Origin: Alkalibacillus almallahensis
GTDB taxonomy: Bacteria; Bacillota; Bacilli; Bacillales; Alkalibacillaceae
Assembly (NCBI RefSeq): GCF_011761495.1
Contig: NZ_JAASRU010000008.1
Coordinates: 62,001 to 126,000, forward strand
Length of the DNA stretch: 64,000 nt
Direction of reading: 5' to 3'
In this document: piece by piece, positions 9,130 to 18,978 of the stretch
Position numbering within the stretch: position 1 is the stretch's first letter
Layout of the letters: each line of letters begins with the position of its first letter
Notes under the pieces: generated by a model
Told to the model about the DNA's origin: nothing
Seen by the model: the letters and a program-made list of their open reading frames with translations, nothing else
Databases searched by the model: none
Translations under genes and position numbers: made by a program

Positions 9130-10272
9130 CTAATTATTTAATTGTTTCAACATACGACCCCATAAAGTCCATGCGGAAGAAGGATGAATCTCATCTCTTA
9201 CAATAAGTGGTGTTTCATTAATGACTTCACCGTCTCTCTTCACTGTTATCTGCCCTAACTCATCCCCTTTAGACACTGGCCACCTAGATTTTCTAAGTGC
9301 GATATCTGTTTCTATATCATCAGATGTTTCACCTTTTTTTAGTAATAAAGTGACATCACGCTTAGGTGTGAGGTGGATTGGGTTTTGACTTGATTTCACA
9401 TGATCATATTCATAAACTGATTCTTCGCTAGAATAAAGTGGGTCAACATGGTACTGGCTAAATGCATAATCCAATAATGCCGTTGTATCAGCATTACGTT
9501 TCTGTGGGGTTTCTGCCCCCATAACGACTGATATCAATCGCATATTTCCACGTTTGGCTGTCGCCGTCAAGCAATACTCCGCTTCATCTGTGTATCCCGT
9601 TTTCAGACCATCTAACCCTTGATAAAATTTAACAAGGCGATTCGTATTAACTAACCAAAATTCGTCCTCTGTTCCTTCACGTAAATAATCTTCATATATC
9701 TTGGTATATTCCGTAATCATGTCGTATTCTAATAGTGCTCTTGCTATTACAGCCATATCATTAGCGGAACTATAATGATCTTCATCTGGTAAACCTGTCG
9801 TATTTTGAAATTGTGTATTTTCTAAACCTAAGTCATTTGCTTTTTGATTCATTTGATCAATAAAAGCTTGTTCTGTAACAGCCACGGCTTCAGCTAAAGC
9901 GACTGTAGCATCATTTGCCGAAGCCACAGCAACTGCTTTTAACAATTCTTCTACTTTCATTTCTTCAAAAGCTTCTAAATAAATTTGCGATCCACCCATT
10001 GATTCGGCATTCTCACTAATCTGAATGGTATCATTTAATTCTAATTCTCCTTCATCGATTGCTTCTACAATTAGTAACATCGACATAAGTTTAGTCATAC
10101 TTGCGGGAGGCAACCGTTTATCACCTTCTTCATTAAATAAAACTTCACCTGTATCTGCCTCCAGTAAAACAGCAGATTTTGCCGATTTAACTAATGATTC
10201 CTTCTCATTAGCAAATATAGTCGTTGGCCATAGTACACTGAATAATAATGTTATGATACATAGTTGACGCAT
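9130..10272 (-). CDS. dacF: D-alanyl-D-alanine carboxypeptidase DacF
   Basis: A 380-residue low-molecular-mass penicillin-binding protein that trims the terminal D-Ala from peptidoglycan peptides. A signal peptide (about 1-21, ending IFANEK) exports it. The three active-site motifs are SMTK (S58-K61), SAN within YSSANDM, and KTG within [10 protein letters not shown]. DacF adjusts cross-linking of the spore cortex. Placement directly before spoIIAA matches B. subtilis. A sigma-F-like promoter is visible upstream. Confidence 0.95.
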   Translation of the reverse strand: MRQLCIITLLFSVLWPTTIFANEKESLVKSAKSAVLLEADTGEVLFNEEGDKRLPPASMTKLMSMLLIVEAIDEGELELNDTIQISENAESMGGSQIYLEAFEEMKVEELLKAVAVASANDATVALAEAVAVTEQAFIDQMNQKANDLGLENTQFQNTTGLPDEDHYSSANDMAVIARALLEYDMITEYTKIYEDYLREGTEDEFWLVNTNRLVKFYQGLDGLKTGYTDEAEYCLTATAKRGNMRLISVVMGAETPQKRNADTTALLDYAFSQYHVDPLYSSEESVYEYDHVKSSQNPIHLTPKRDVTLLLKKGETSDDIETDIALRKSRWPVSKGDELGQITVKRDGEVINETPLIVRDEIHPSSAWTLWGRMLKQLNN

Positions 10273-10298
10273 TATTCAATCCCTCCATTTCTGATAGA

Positions 10299-10327
10299 TA
10301 TTTTTTCCAAAGAAACAGAAATTATGA
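10299..10327 (-). promoter_or_regulatory. Candidate sigma-F promoter of dacF
   Basis: The minus strand shows TCATA, 14 bases, then GGAAAAAATA. This resembles the sigma-F pattern GYATA with GGNNANANTW and lies about 30 bases before the dacF start. Forespore expression of dacF is known in B. subtilis. Confidence 0.4.
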
Positions 10328-10384
10328 CAAATAAATCATAATTAAAGAAAAGAGGAATTGAACGAAACAACTTTGCTAAAAATC

Positions 10385-10672
10385 GTTGTTGATATTGTGA
10401 TACGCTTTCGGTGGACGCTTTCCGCAGGCACGGCTCAAGCCAGGCAACTACATCGAATAAGCTTCTTTGGAACTTGCACCGAGGAAGCCTACTTCGAAGC
10501 TTTACTAGTAGACGCAGGTGCATCCCTCGGCCGAAAAGCGTGGCCTGCGGGGTCTCGAGACGCGTGCTATTCCTGTGACGACCTGGATGGTCTAATGTCG
10601 ACGTTGGTCACAGGACGTGACCGCATTTAGTCGACCAGGAGTCGCCACCTTCGCTTCTCACAATTCAACAAC
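10385..10672. repeat. Mosaic palindromic repeat, copy B
   Basis: A 288-base element in the same orientation as copy A, with the same inverted ends (GTTGTTGATATTGTGA and TCACAATTCAACAAC). It has both internal modules of copy A, the CTTGCACCGAGGAAGCCTAC block and the GTCGACGTTGGTCACAGGAC block, at roughly 90% identity by eye. The extra bases of copy A are absent. It occupies most of the 500-base gap between pdp and dacF; no gene can be supported there. Confidence 0.8.
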
Positions 10673-10727
10673 TATGAGCTAATAAACATTCTTTATATCA
10701 ACACATAACTATAACAGAATGAAACAT

Positions 10728-10766
10728 TAAAAAAACCCAAGATGTCTCAAAACATCTTGGGTTTAA
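10728..10766 (-). terminator. Terminator after pdp
   Basis: AACCCAAGATGT and ACATCTTGGGTT pair around a short loop (CTCAAA) and are flanked by A- and T-runs, 12 bases beyond the pdp stop. Confidence 0.88.
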
Positions 10767-10777
10767 CTTTCTAATCA

Positions 10778-12082
10778 TTATTCAGAAACAATCGTTTTAA
10801 TTAACGATGGTGCTTCAATTTGTTCATTCGTAATGGTCATATTGTAGTAAAGTTTTTCTTTAATCGAATCAACATCCTCTTGATTACTATGAATCGTAAC
10901 AAGGGATTCGCCTTCTTCTACGTAATCGCCGACTTTCTTGTTAAGAACTAATCCTACAGCTAAATCAATTTCCGAATCTTTCGTTTGACGACCTGCGCCT
11001 AATAGGCTAGCTGCCTGACCGATTTCGTCTGCAATAATTTCACTTACGTAACCAGATGTCTTAGCTGGTAGTTCAATTTGATATTTAGCATGTGGTAAAC
11101 CATCAACATTATCCACGACGGAAGCATCGCCACCCTGAGATGAAAGGAAAGTCTTAAAGGTCTCGAGTGCTTGACCATTCTCGATCACGGCTTCTAATTT
11201 TTCACGAGCTTCAGCTAATGTTTCGGCTTGTCCACCTACTACTACCATCTGACTACCAATAGTTAATGATAATTCAGTCAAATCTTCTGGTCCTTCACCG
11301 CGTAATGTCTTAATGGCTTCTTCTACTTCTAAAGCATTACCAATTGCTCGACCTAGTGGTTGACCCATATCACTAATGACTGCCATCGTTTGTCGACCTA
11401 CATTATTACCAATCGACACCATTGCTTTAGCGAGTTCAATTGATTCCTCTTCGCTCTTCATGAAGGCGCCTGCACCTGTTTTAACGTCTAAAACAATCGC
11501 ATCAGCACCTGCAGCAATCTTCTTACTCATAATTGAGCTTGCAATGAGTGGAATCGAATTAACGGTTGCTGTTACATCACGTAGACCATATAGTTTTTTA
11601 TCAGCAGGTGTTAAGTTACCCGATTGGCCAATTACCGAAATCTTGTTTTCATTGACTAGACGGATAAACTCATCATTTTCAATTTCAACGTGAAAACCAG
11701 GAACCGCTTCAAGCTTATCGATTGTGCCTCCTGTATGACCTAGTCCACGACCACTCATTTTAGCAACTGGAACACCAACTGCTGCCACTAAAGGCGCTAA
11801 TACTAAAGTAGTCGTATCACCTACACCACCAGTAGAGTGCTTATCAACCTTGATTCCTTCAATTGGTGATAAATCAATGGTATCGCCTGATTCAACCATA
11901 CGCATAGTAAGAGTTGCACGTTCTTGTTCAGTCATTCCGTTAAAGTAGATTGCCATAGATAAGGCACTTGCTTGATAATCAGGAATGGTACCGTCAGTAT
12001 AACCATCAATAAAGAAGTTAATCTCTTCGTCTGATAAAGCTATACCGTCACGTTTCTTTTCAATAATATCGTTCATGCGCAT
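10778..12082 (-). CDS. pdp: Pyrimidine-nucleoside phosphorylase
   Basis: A 434-residue cytosolic enzyme that splits uridine, thymidine and deoxyuridine with phosphate to give the base and (deoxy)ribose-1-phosphate. The phosphorylase signature [18 protein letters not shown] is at about residues 107-125, preceded by the phosphate-binding segment [13 protein letters not shown]. It is the third gene of a deoB-punA-pdp cluster. The nucleoside-specific ABC or CNT transporters often found beside it are not in this window. Confidence 0.96.
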   Translation of the reverse strand: MRMNDIIEKKRDGIALSDEEINFFIDGYTDGTIPDYQASALSMAIYFNGMTEQERATLTMRMVESGDTIDLSPIEGIKVDKHSTGGVGDTTTLVLAPLVAAVGVPVAKMSGRGLGHTGGTIDKLEAVPGFHVEIENDEFIRLVNENKISVIGQSGNLTPADKKLYGLRDVTATVNSIPLIASSIMSKKIAAGADAIVLDVKTGAGAFMKSEEESIELAKAMVSIGNNVGRQTMAVISDMGQPLGRAIGNALEVEEAIKTLRGEGPEDLTELSLTIGSQMVVVGGQAETLAEAREKLEAVIENGQALETFKTFLSSQGGDASVVDNVDGLPHAKYQIELPAKTSGYVSEIIADEIGQAASLLGAGRQTKDSEIDLAVGLVLNKKVGDYVEEGESLVTIHSNQEDVDSIKEKLYYNMTITNEQIEAPSLIKTIVSE

Positions 12083-12096
12083 TAGAAGCGCCTCCT

Positions 12097-12918
12097 TTAC
12101 ATCGTTTGTAAGATTTGTTTAACGAGTTGAATGAATTGTTGTCTTACTTTTTCAGTTGTTTCAATGACTTCATCATGAGACAACGGTTGATCTAAAATAC
12201 CAGCTGCCATGTTAGAAATGCATGAAATACCCAACACATCGATTCCAGCATGGTTAGCTACAATAACTTCTGGTACTGTAGACATACCTACAGCATCGCC
12301 ACCTAAAGTTCTTAACATTTTAACTTCACTTGCTGTTTCATATGTTGGTCCAGTATTCCCTACATAAACCCCTTTACGAACAGATAAGTTCAAATCTGCA
12401 GCTGCAGCTTCCGCTAATTTACGCAAATCACGGTCATACGCTTCAGACATATCAGGGAAACGCGGTCCAAGTTCATCAATATTTTTTCCGATTAGAGGGT
12501 TGTCCCCCATGTTGTTAATATGATCTTGAATAATCATTAAATCACCAGGATCAAAGGATTCATTAATGCCACCTGCAGCATTTGTTACTAATAGCTTTTC
12601 TACACCTAATTGCTTCATGACACGTACTGGGAATGTCACATGTTGCATATCATAGCCTTCATAGTAGTGAAAACGCCCTTGCATAGCAACAACTTGTTTT
12701 CCTTGTAGTTCACCAATTACTAATTGCCCCTTATGACCAGAAACGGTCGATTGAGGAAAATGCGGAATTTCAGAATATGGGATTGTAACTGGGTTTTCAA
12801 TCTCTTCAGCTAATATGCCTAACCCAGAACCTAGGATTAGACCGATTGTTGGTTTAGACGCGTTTAATTGTTGAGAAATATACTGCTCAGATTCTTGGAT
12901 TTGTTCTAAGACTGACAT
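12097..12918 (-). CDS. punA: Purine-nucleoside phosphorylase, trimeric type
   Basis: A 273-residue enzyme that phosphorolyses guanosine, inosine and their deoxy forms. Motifs include GLILGSGLG (phosphate binding), [29 protein letters not shown], and GPTYETASE with [13 protein letters not shown] for base and ribose recognition. It corresponds to B. subtilis PupG. It starts 75 bases downstream of deoB, across an intercistronic hairpin, and 14 bases before pdp. Confidence 0.95.
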   Translation of the reverse strand: MSVLEQIQESEQYISQQLNASKPTIGLILGSGLGILAEEIENPVTIPYSEIPHFPQSTVSGHKGQLVIGELQGKQVVAMQGRFHYYEGYDMQHVTFPVRVMKQLGVEKLLVTNAAGGINESFDPGDLMIIQDHINNMGDNPLIGKNIDELGPRFPDMSEAYDRDLRKLAEAAAADLNLSVRKGVYVGNTGPTYETASEVKMLRTLGGDAVGMSTVPEVIVANHAGIDVLGISCISNMAAGILDQPLSHDEVIETTEKVRQQFIQLVKQILQTM

Positions 12919-12954
12919 GACTCCAACTCCTTTTCGTTATCTAATCAAAATGCA

Positions 12955-12982
12955 GGGAAACAGTTTCTGCTAACTGTTTCCC
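12955..12982 (-). promoter_or_regulatory. Intercistronic hairpin between deoB and punA
   Basis: GGGAAACAGTT and AACTGTTTCCC form a perfect 11-bp stem with a 6-base loop. The sequence after it on the minus strand is TGCATTTTGATT, which is not a proper U-tract. It is therefore more likely an mRNA-stabilising or partial-termination hairpin than a full terminator. Confidence 0.55.
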
Positions 12983-12993
12983 AAACTATTAAA

Positions 12994-14172
12994 TTATTTA
13001 GTTAAATCGTTTAAAAAACTTTGTCCATGTTCCGGCTGCTTAGTCTTAAAGTTTTCAGCAACTGTTGCACCAATATCAGCAAATGTTTGACGTTCTGATA
13101 ATGCTTGTCCAGCAGAAATGCCTTTATGATAAGCGACTAACGGTACATATTCACGAGTGTGATCTGTTCCGTGATGAATCGGATCATTACCATGGTCAGC
13201 TGTAATGAGTAATAAGTCGTCTTCCTTTAATTTATCCAAGACTTCAGGTAAACGACGATCGAATTCTTCTAAAGCTTCACCATAACCTTGTGGATCACGA
13301 CGGTGGCCGTATTTAGCATCGAAATCAACTAAGTTTAAGAAATTTAAACCATTAAAATCTTTATCCATTGAAGCAACTAGTTTATCCATACCGTCAGAAT
13401 TATCATCTGTACGAATGGCTTCAGTCACACCTTCTTCATCGTAGATGTCTGAAATCTTACCTAAAGCAACGACATCATAGCCATCATCTTCTAAGAAGTT
13501 CATCACAGTACGACCAAACGGTTTAAGTGCATAATCATGACGATTGGATGTACGTTCAAATGATCCAGGCTCACCTACAAACGGACGTGCAATGATACGA
13601 CCGATCATATATGGTTCGTCTTTCGTAATTTCACGTGCAAATTCACAAATTTCATGTAGCTCTTCGACAGGAATCACTTCTTCATGTGCCGCAATTTGTA
13701 ATACAGAGTCAGCTGATGTATAAACAATTAAAGCTCCTGTTTCAACGTGTTCAGGGCCTAATTCTTTAATAATTTCAGTACCCGAAGCAGGTTTATTACC
13801 GATTACTTTTCGACCTGTCTTTTCTTCTAAACGCTTAACTAGCTCGTCTGGGAATCCGTCTGGAAATACACGGAAAGGTTGATCAATACGTAGCCCCATG
13901 ATTTCCCAATGACCTGTCATTGTATCTTTTCCAGCTGATGCTTCTACCATACGAGTATGATGAGCTGCTGGTTGATCAGCCGCTTGAACACCTTCTACTT
14001 CGCGAATATTACCTAATCCTAAACGTTCCATATTAGGCATGTCCAAGCCACCCATATGTTGTGCTGTATGACCAAGAGTGTCTGCACCTACATCATTAAA
14101 ATGTTTAGCATCTGGTGCTTCTCCAATTCCTACAGAATCCATAACAATTAAAAATACTCGGTTAAATGACAT
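12994..14172 (-). CDS. deoB: Phosphopentomutase
   Basis: A 392-residue alkaline-phosphatase-superfamily enzyme that interconverts (deoxy)ribose-1-phosphate and 5-phosphate, linking the two phosphorylases downstream to the pentose phosphate pathway. Metal-binding segments are [16 protein letters not shown] at the N-terminus, with the catalytic threonine in [10 protein letters not shown], and [11 protein letters not shown] with the histidines of [10 protein letters not shown] near the C-terminus. The ATG at 14172 follows GGAGG by eight bases; an upstream ATG five codons earlier overlaps that site and is rejected. Confidence 0.95.
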   Translation of the reverse strand: MSFNRVFLIVMDSVGIGEAPDAKHFNDVGADTLGHTAQHMGGLDMPNMERLGLGNIREVEGVQAADQPAAHHTRMVEASAGKDTMTGHWEIMGLRIDQPFRVFPDGFPDELVKRLEEKTGRKVIGNKPASGTEIIKELGPEHVETGALIVYTSADSVLQIAAHEEVIPVEELHEICEFAREITKDEPYMIGRIIARPFVGEPGSFERTSNRHDYALKPFGRTVMNFLEDDGYDVVALGKISDIYDEEGVTEAIRTDDNSDGMDKLVASMDKDFNGLNFLNLVDFDAKYGHRRDPQGYGEALEEFDRRLPEVLDKLKEDDLLLITADHGNDPIHHGTDHTREYVPLVAYHKGISAGQALSERQTFADIGATVAENFKTKQPEHGQSFLNDLTK

Positions 14173-14212
14173 GTTATAAACCTCCACTTTCTATCCTTTA
14201 TCTTGATCTTTC

Positions 14213-14226
14213 TGTAACCGCTTCAA
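14213..14226 (-). promoter_or_regulatory. Possible cre site upstream of deoB
   Basis: TGTAACCGCTTCAA matches the CcpA consensus TGWAANCGNTNWCA at 12 of 14 positions and lies about 40 bases before deoB. A second, overlapping-type match (TGAAAGCGAATTAA) follows at 14230-14243. Catabolite control of nucleoside use is known in Bacillus, but neither match is perfect. Confidence 0.3.
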
Positions 14227-14283
14227 TTATGAAAGCGAATTAATCTAAGGAAACGATTATCACTATATCATAATCTTATTCCA

Positions 14284-15174
14284 TTATGCACGTGGATGAA
14301 AATCTTTATAAATTTCTGTCAATCTTGCTTTTGATACGTGCGTGTAAATTTGAGTTGTCGATATATCAGCATGACCTAACATCTCTTGTACTGCTCGTAA
14401 ATCAGCCCCATTCTCTAATAAATGCGTCGCAAATGAATGCCGCAGCATATGAGGCGTGATCTCTTTAAAAATATGTTGATCACGTGCGTGTTTTTTTAGT
14501 ACTTTCCAAAAACCTTGCCTAGTCATGGTATTCCCTCGATGGTTTAAGAATAACGCTTGATTTGTTTGATTTTTTAACAACTTGTGACGTCCATGATCCA
14601 CATAATTTTGAATCGCTTCTTGTGCATGCTTACCAAGTGGAACAATCCGCTCTTTCCCACCTTTACCAACAATTCGAACGAATCCCATCAAAAGATGAAG
14701 ATCATCAATTGTTAACGACAGCAATTCAGAAATACGTAACCCTGTCGCATAAAGGGTCTCAAACATGGCGTGATTACGTAAATCTATCGGTTTATCACCT
14801 GAAACACTCAATAATCGTTCGACCTCATTATTGGTTAAAACTTTTGGAAGTTGGCGTTCTGGTTTTGGTCGTTCAATATGTAAAGTGGGATCATGTGAAA
14901 TTTGATATTCACGCACAATAAACTGATGAAATGATCTTAAGGTTGAAATCATTCTAGTGATACTAGCTGATGATTTACCATTTACTTTCATTTCATTTAG
15001 TAAGCCTCTAATATGGTGTCGTTCTATTGCCTCAAGCGACGATATACCTTCAGTTTCGGTTATATAGGATATGTATTGTTTTAAGTCACGGCGATACGAC
15101 TGAATCGAATTATCTGCCAACCCTTTTTCTATTTTTAAAAAATGTAAAAAATCCTGAGTGGCATCATTTATCAT
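14284..15174 (-). CDS. xerD: Site-specific tyrosine recombinase XerD
   Basis: A 296-residue tyrosine recombinase that, with its partner, resolves chromosome dimers at dif. An N-terminal SAM-like core-binding domain (about 1-85) is followed by the catalytic domain. The active-site residues are all visible: R in ATGLRISELL, K in VGKGGKERIVPL, HxxR in HMLRHSFATHLL, H in LGHADISTTQIYTHV, and the tyrosine nucleophile in the same segment. As in B. subtilis it lies between fur and deoB (drm). It is the host recombinase; nothing suggests a mobile element. Confidence 0.94.
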   Translation of the reverse strand: MINDATQDFLHFLKIEKGLADNSIQSYRRDLKQYISYITETEGISSLEAIERHHIRGLLNEMKVNGKSSASITRMISTLRSFHQFIVREYQISHDPTLHIERPKPERQLPKVLTNNEVERLLSVSGDKPIDLRNHAMFETLYATGLRISELLSLTIDDLHLLMGFVRIVGKGGKERIVPLGKHAQEAIQNYVDHGRHKLLKNQTNQALFLNHRGNTMTRQGFWKVLKKHARDQHIFKEITPHMLRHSFATHLLENGADLRAVQEMLGHADISTTQIYTHVSKARLTEIYKDFHPRA

Positions 15175-15272
15175 AAATTTAAACCCCTTTTAGATCAAGC
15201 TAACGTACATCAAATTCAGTATAACATGGCTTACTTTAAATGTACGCCAATTCGCTTATTCCTGACTAATCA

Positions 15273-15304
15273 TAAAAGGCCTTTTTCAACTTTGAAAAAG
15301 GCCT
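15273..15304 (-). terminator. Terminator after fur
   Basis: AGGCCTTTTTCAA/TTGAAAAAGGCCT pairs perfectly around a 2 to 3-base loop, followed on the minus strand by TTTTATG. It is 15 bases past the fur stop. Confidence 0.85.
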
Positions 15305-15318
15305 CCTCACATATTAAT

Positions 15319-15756
15319 TTAATTATGACAATTCTTGCATACCCCATGAAAGGTTAAACGATGGTCACGAACATCAAACTCAAATTTTGATTCGACAATG
15401 TCTTCTACATCACCGAGCAAATCTTCTTCAATTTCAGTAACTGAACCGCATTCAACACAGACTAAGTGGTGATGAAAATGTTCAGCTCCTTCTTTTCTTA
15501 AATCATAACGTGAAACCCCGTCACCGAAATTGATTTTATCAACAACTTTAAGTTCGGTTAATAATTCTAGTGTCCGATAAACAGTCGCCAAACCAATTTC
15601 TGGCGCTTTATCTTTCACGAGGAGATAGACATCTTCTGCACTTAAATGATCTTGTTCACGCTCTAGCAACACACGGACAGTCACTTCGCGTTGTGGTGTT
15701 AATTTATAACTTTGTGAGTGCAATTGCTTTTTTATGTTTTCAATACGGTCTTCCAC
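15319..15756 (-). CDS. fur: Ferric uptake regulator Fur
   Basis: A 145-residue metal-dependent repressor. The winged-helix N-terminal half contains YKLTPQREVTVRVLLE and the recognition segment IGLATVYRTLELL. The metal-binding C-terminal half has HHHLVCVECG and a final CKNCHN, the two CxxC pairs that hold structural zinc. I take the GTG at 15756 as start because GGGGAG precedes it by about seven bases and the protein then matches B. subtilis Fur; the open frame nine codons upstream lacks homology. Confidence 0.92.
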   Translation of the reverse strand: MEDRIENIKKQLHSQSYKLTPQREVTVRVLLEREQDHLSAEDVYLLVKDKAPEIGLATVYRTLELLTELKVVDKINFGDGVSRYDLRKEGAEHFHHHLVCVECGSVTEIEEDLLGDVEDIVESKFEFDVRDHRLTFHGVCKNCHN

Positions 15757-15866
15757 TCGTATCTCTCCCCTCATGTCATACACTCATATTATAAAAAACG
15801 GGAGATAGAGTGTCAAATTATAATAATTTTAAATTGGTCATAAAAATCATTTTTTTTTTATAATAA

Positions 15867-16499
15867 TTATAATTTATCAGCCATCCAACTTAAGGCATGA
15901 AAGGAAACCGAAACTTCCACCAACGAACCGAAACAAACTAGCACAATCCCAATCACATAGGATTTTAAATAATGTCGGGTTGCCTCACCTATAGTGCGTG
16001 AACTTTGATGCTTAATAAATAGAATTCTCAAGACGTGTAACGTAAATACGATACTACTTGTTGTCATAATGAGATAAGCTGCAACGATCAAAACGTTCTG
16101 TGGTGCAATAGCTAGTAATGATAAGAAAAATCCCTGCCATGATAATTGATGGACTAAAAACCCTACGGTAAACCCAACGACAACGCCTTTAAAAAATAAT
16201 AAAAACCAAGCAACTGGTAATCCCACAAACGACAAACCAAATAGAAATATAAATGTTAGAAATTTACCATGTGTCCATAGTGAGTCTGTTAGATCAGACA
16301 GCCATACTCTTGATTCGTTTTGAACGGATTGAAAATATTGTTCAACAAAGAAAAATAAATCTTGTTGTTGTAAAAAATCAAGACTACTCACCATCATTGA
16401 ACCAAACACAACCCCGATTGACCACAAAATAAATAGAAAAACATAAAGACTCAAATAAGGTTGGACAGGTATTGTTAGTGCATTAGGCCAATACTTCAT
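15867..16499 (-). CDS. spoIIM: Stage II sporulation protein M
   Basis: A 210-residue membrane protein with about five hydrophobic segments. With SpoIID and SpoIIP, SpoIIM forms the DMP machine that remodels septal peptidoglycan during forespore engulfment. The Pfam SpoIIM-like core is recognisable in FKGVVVGFTVGFLVHQLSWQG and the following segment. GGAGGA lies about seven bases ahead of the ATG at 16499, which is preferred over the ATG six codons upstream. It sits between fur and the endonuclease Q gene, as in B. subtilis. Confidence 0.9.
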   Translation of the reverse strand: MKYWPNALTIPVQPYLSLYVFLFILWSIGVVFGSMMVSSLDFLQQQDLFFFVEQYFQSVQNESRVWLSDLTDSLWTHGKFLTFIFLFGLSFVGLPVAWFLLFFKGVVVGFTVGFLVHQLSWQGFFLSLLAIAPQNVLIVAAYLIMTTSSIVFTLHVLRILFIKHQSSRTIGEATRHYLKSYVIGIVLVCFGSLVEVSVSFHALSWMADKL

Positions 16500-16575
16500 G
16501 CGATATCCTCCATTCATTTCAACTCTATTAAAACCCTATGTTAATAGAAATAAATGTAGAACATCTAACTTTAAA

Positions 16576-17739
16576 TTAATTCATTTTACCATATTGGCCA
16601 CCACCGCCAGGCGTAATAACTAAACTACCTTCCCTTAGTGCCATGATTCTAGAAGCAACTTGCTCATTTGTTACAGTTTGGATCTCTTCAAAGCTTGCAT
16701 CATGAATCACATACATATCATGATGTAGTTGTCTTCTTAATTTTGATAATGATTTAGGTCCCAGTCCGGGAATATATTTTAAAGGGACTTGTGAGACGTA
16801 AGGAGGTCTCTTGGGTTTGACGATATTGCCTTGGCTCGTAGCTATTTCATTTATACGATTGGGTACACCCTTTAATACTTTGGTTGAATGGCAATATTCA
16901 CATTGTAATGGATTATGAATTTGTTGATGACAAGATTGACATACTGAAGAGTAATACTTGCCTAATTTGGGATTCAAACCATAGTTATAGCTTACTTTCG
17001 ACTCACCATTCTCTGATAAAGCCTGTCTAAGCGAATCAAAACTTGGCTGTTCCAATAATAACGCTTGATACTCACGACCTATCATCTCTAAGGAGTGTGC
17101 ATCTGAATTCGTAAGGAAAGTATAATCTCTTAATTCGCTAATTGTGTTAGCCATTGATGAATCACAACTTAAACCAAGTTCAACTGCATCAATATAATTG
17201 GAATCAAAAACTTCAGATAAGTGCGTTTTAACGCCTTTTCCATATAAGCTTTTAAACGGTGTGAAAATATGCGCTGGTATGAATAACCCATTACGCGCTT
17301 TTACTTCATGCTGTAACGTTTGAGCATCACAATAGATTCGTTGTGAACTTAAGTGAGGATTACTTACATAAGACTGATACCAATTCGAGAACGATTTCAT
17401 TTGTTTTAATGTTGGAAAATAACACAAAACATGAATAGGTCCAGAGCAATTGTAATCATAGAGTTCAATTTCGCTACCAAGTAAAATCGTTAACTCTCCA
17501 TCTGATAAACCTCCGCCTTCTAATTCACGGAACCCATGATCCTGTACTAGCTCAAAGCACTCTTCTAAAACATGAGGAGAATGCGCATCGATTATGCCAA
17601 TCATATCAAGCCCTTTTGCTTCTTTCACGAATGAGATAATTTCATGAAGGGTTAACTGGTCTGATGCTGTAATTTTCACAGCCTGATTTTCTTTCGTACG
17701 GCCGATATGAATATGACCATCAAAATAATAGGTCTGCAT
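16576..17739 (-). CDS. Endonuclease Q homologue (YqxK family)
   Basis: A 387-residue protein with the layout of endonuclease Q. It has an N-terminal PHP phosphoesterase domain (YYFDGHIHIG, IIDAHSPH, a glutamate-rich LGSEIELYDYN and a late NSDAHSLE), a zinc-ribbon-like C4 site (CQSCHQQIHNPLQCEYCH) near residue 300, and a C-terminal helix-hairpin-helix (KYIPGLGPKSLSKLRRQL). EndoQ nicks DNA 5' of deaminated bases such as uracil and hypoxanthine; the Bacillus branch has been shown to have this activity. I start at the ATG at 17739, twelve bases beyond AAAGGG; a GTG four codons earlier overlaps nudF. Adjacent to the Nudix gene nudF. Confidence 0.82.
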   Translation of the reverse strand: MQTYYFDGHIHIGRTKENQAVKITASDQLTLHEIISFVKEAKGLDMIGIIDAHSPHVLEECFELVQDHGFRELEGGGLSDGELTILLGSEIELYDYNCSGPIHVLCYFPTLKQMKSFSNWYQSYVSNPHLSSQRIYCDAQTLQHEVKARNGLFIPAHIFTPFKSLYGKGVKTHLSEVFDSNYIDAVELGLSCDSSMANTISELRDYTFLTNSDAHSLEMIGREYQALLLEQPSFDSLRQALSENGESKVSYNYGLNPKLGKYYSSVCQSCHQQIHNPLQCEYCHSTKVLKGVPNRINEIATSQGNIVKPKRPPYVSQVPLKYIPGLGPKSLSKLRRQLHHDMYVIHDASFEEIQTVTNEQVASRIMALREGSLVITPGGGGQYGKMN

Positions 17740-17743
17740 GTAA

Positions 17744-18295
17744 CTATTCACCCTTTATACGTTCAACCATGACGTGGTAAATCGCTTGAATCGTTTTCGC
17801 ATCATGAATACGTTCTTGTTTTATTAAATCTAATGCTTCTTCTACTGTTACCTCAATTAGGTCAACAAATTCATCTTCGTCCATATCAGGGCGTTCCTCC
17901 AAAGGTTGTAGCCCTGTGGCTTGATATAAGTAAATAATTTCATCCGCAAAACCTGGCGAAGTGTAATAAGAAACTAAATAGTTTAATTGGTTAGCTCGAT
18001 AACCTGTTTCCTCTTCTAATTCTCGGCTTGCTGTTATTTCAGGCTTTTCTCCTTCTTCCAATTTTCCGGCTGGAATCTCAATAATACTTTTCCCTAATGC
18101 TTTACGGTATTGTTCGACCATCACGATCCGACTTTCATCTGTAAGGGCCAAAATACCAACAGCTCCAGGATGCCTCACTAATTCACGCTTTGATACCTGA
18201 CCATCAGGAAGTTCAACATCTTCTACATCAACATTAATAACTTTTCCTTTATAAATAGATTCTGTATGGATTGTTTTCTCTAAAAATTTACTCAA
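17744..18295 (-). CDS. nudF: ADP-ribose pyrophosphatase, Nudix hydrolase
   Basis: A 183-residue Nudix hydrolase that cleaves ADP-ribose to AMP and ribose-5-phosphate. The Nudix box runs through GKLEEGEKPEITASRELEEE and TGY at about residues 79-101, with EIPAG just before it and YLYQATGL after it, as usual for the ADP-ribose group. It is immediately upstream of the endonuclease Q homologue, and the two reading frames nearly touch. There is no signal peptide. Confidence 0.93.
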   Translation of the reverse strand: MSKFLEKTIHTESIYKGKVINVDVEDVELPDGQVSKRELVRHPGAVGILALTDESRIVMVEQYRKALGKSIIEIPAGKLEEGEKPEITASRELEEETGYRANQLNYLVSYYTSPGFADEIIYLYQATGLQPLEERPDMDEDEFVDLIEVTVEEALDLIKQERIHDAKTIQAIYHVMVERIKGE

Positions 18296-18561
18296 GTTAG
18301 TTCACCTCGTATTTATTTTATCATAATTAAGTCAGATTATATGGTGTATCGAACACACTTTACTAGTCAGATGAGAGAAGATCATATCAAATATAATACG
18401 ATGCGTTTTAATATGTAACGATCTCAAAATGATTTTTCCATTTTTGTTCATGCTCTTTTTTAAAGGCTCTGTTAAAGCTTGTTGTTGAAATTTGATTTCT
18501 TAGTACAGACATTCTGTAATAAGGTCAAATAAATTGAGGTGATAGCAGTGAAGTAACAAAG

Positions 18562-18842
18562 CAGCGTTATAGTTGTAAAGCTTGTCGAAAGACGTTTACC
18601 GACCTTACAAACACCACTCTATACCGCACTCGCCATTCAGATAAAAAGTCAGAACGAAAGGGTAGTACTACATTCAAAACGTTAATAACTACCACCGACG
18701 CCTTAAAGGTTTGATACAACGTTTTAATGGCGTAGCAACGAAGCATTTGGACAATTACTTAACGTAGTTCCAAACCTTAGAAGGCTTAAGCACCTACGAA
18801 ATGAAGTTACAATTAATGACTTTATTATTTCTGGGAATTTAA
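18562..18842 (+). pseudogene. IS1595-family transposase remnant
   Basis: Frame 1 reads QRYSCKACRKTFTDLTNTT, the zinc-ribbon N-terminus of IS1595-type transposases, before hitting a stop at 18712. From 18687 another frame gives [20 protein letters not shown] with an in-frame TAG replacing the usual tryptophan, the C-terminal signature of the same family. The DDE catalytic core between the two (roughly 170 residues) has been deleted. The gene cannot encode an active enzyme. Confidence 0.75.
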
Positions 18843-18978
18843 TACCAAATTTAGAAACCTATGATACAATTAGATTATCTAACTTTACTGTATAAAGGCT
18901 GTTTCTTTATTCAACTAACAGAGAGAAAAGTTCAAGAAGTGATGTGGTCTTTATTATTAATTATACGGGGGATTTTTA

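Noticed and set aside
14284-15174. Tyrosine recombinase as part of an integrated element
   Set aside because: Its sequence and position between fur and deoB identify the housekeeping XerD; no attachment repeats or phage genes flank it.
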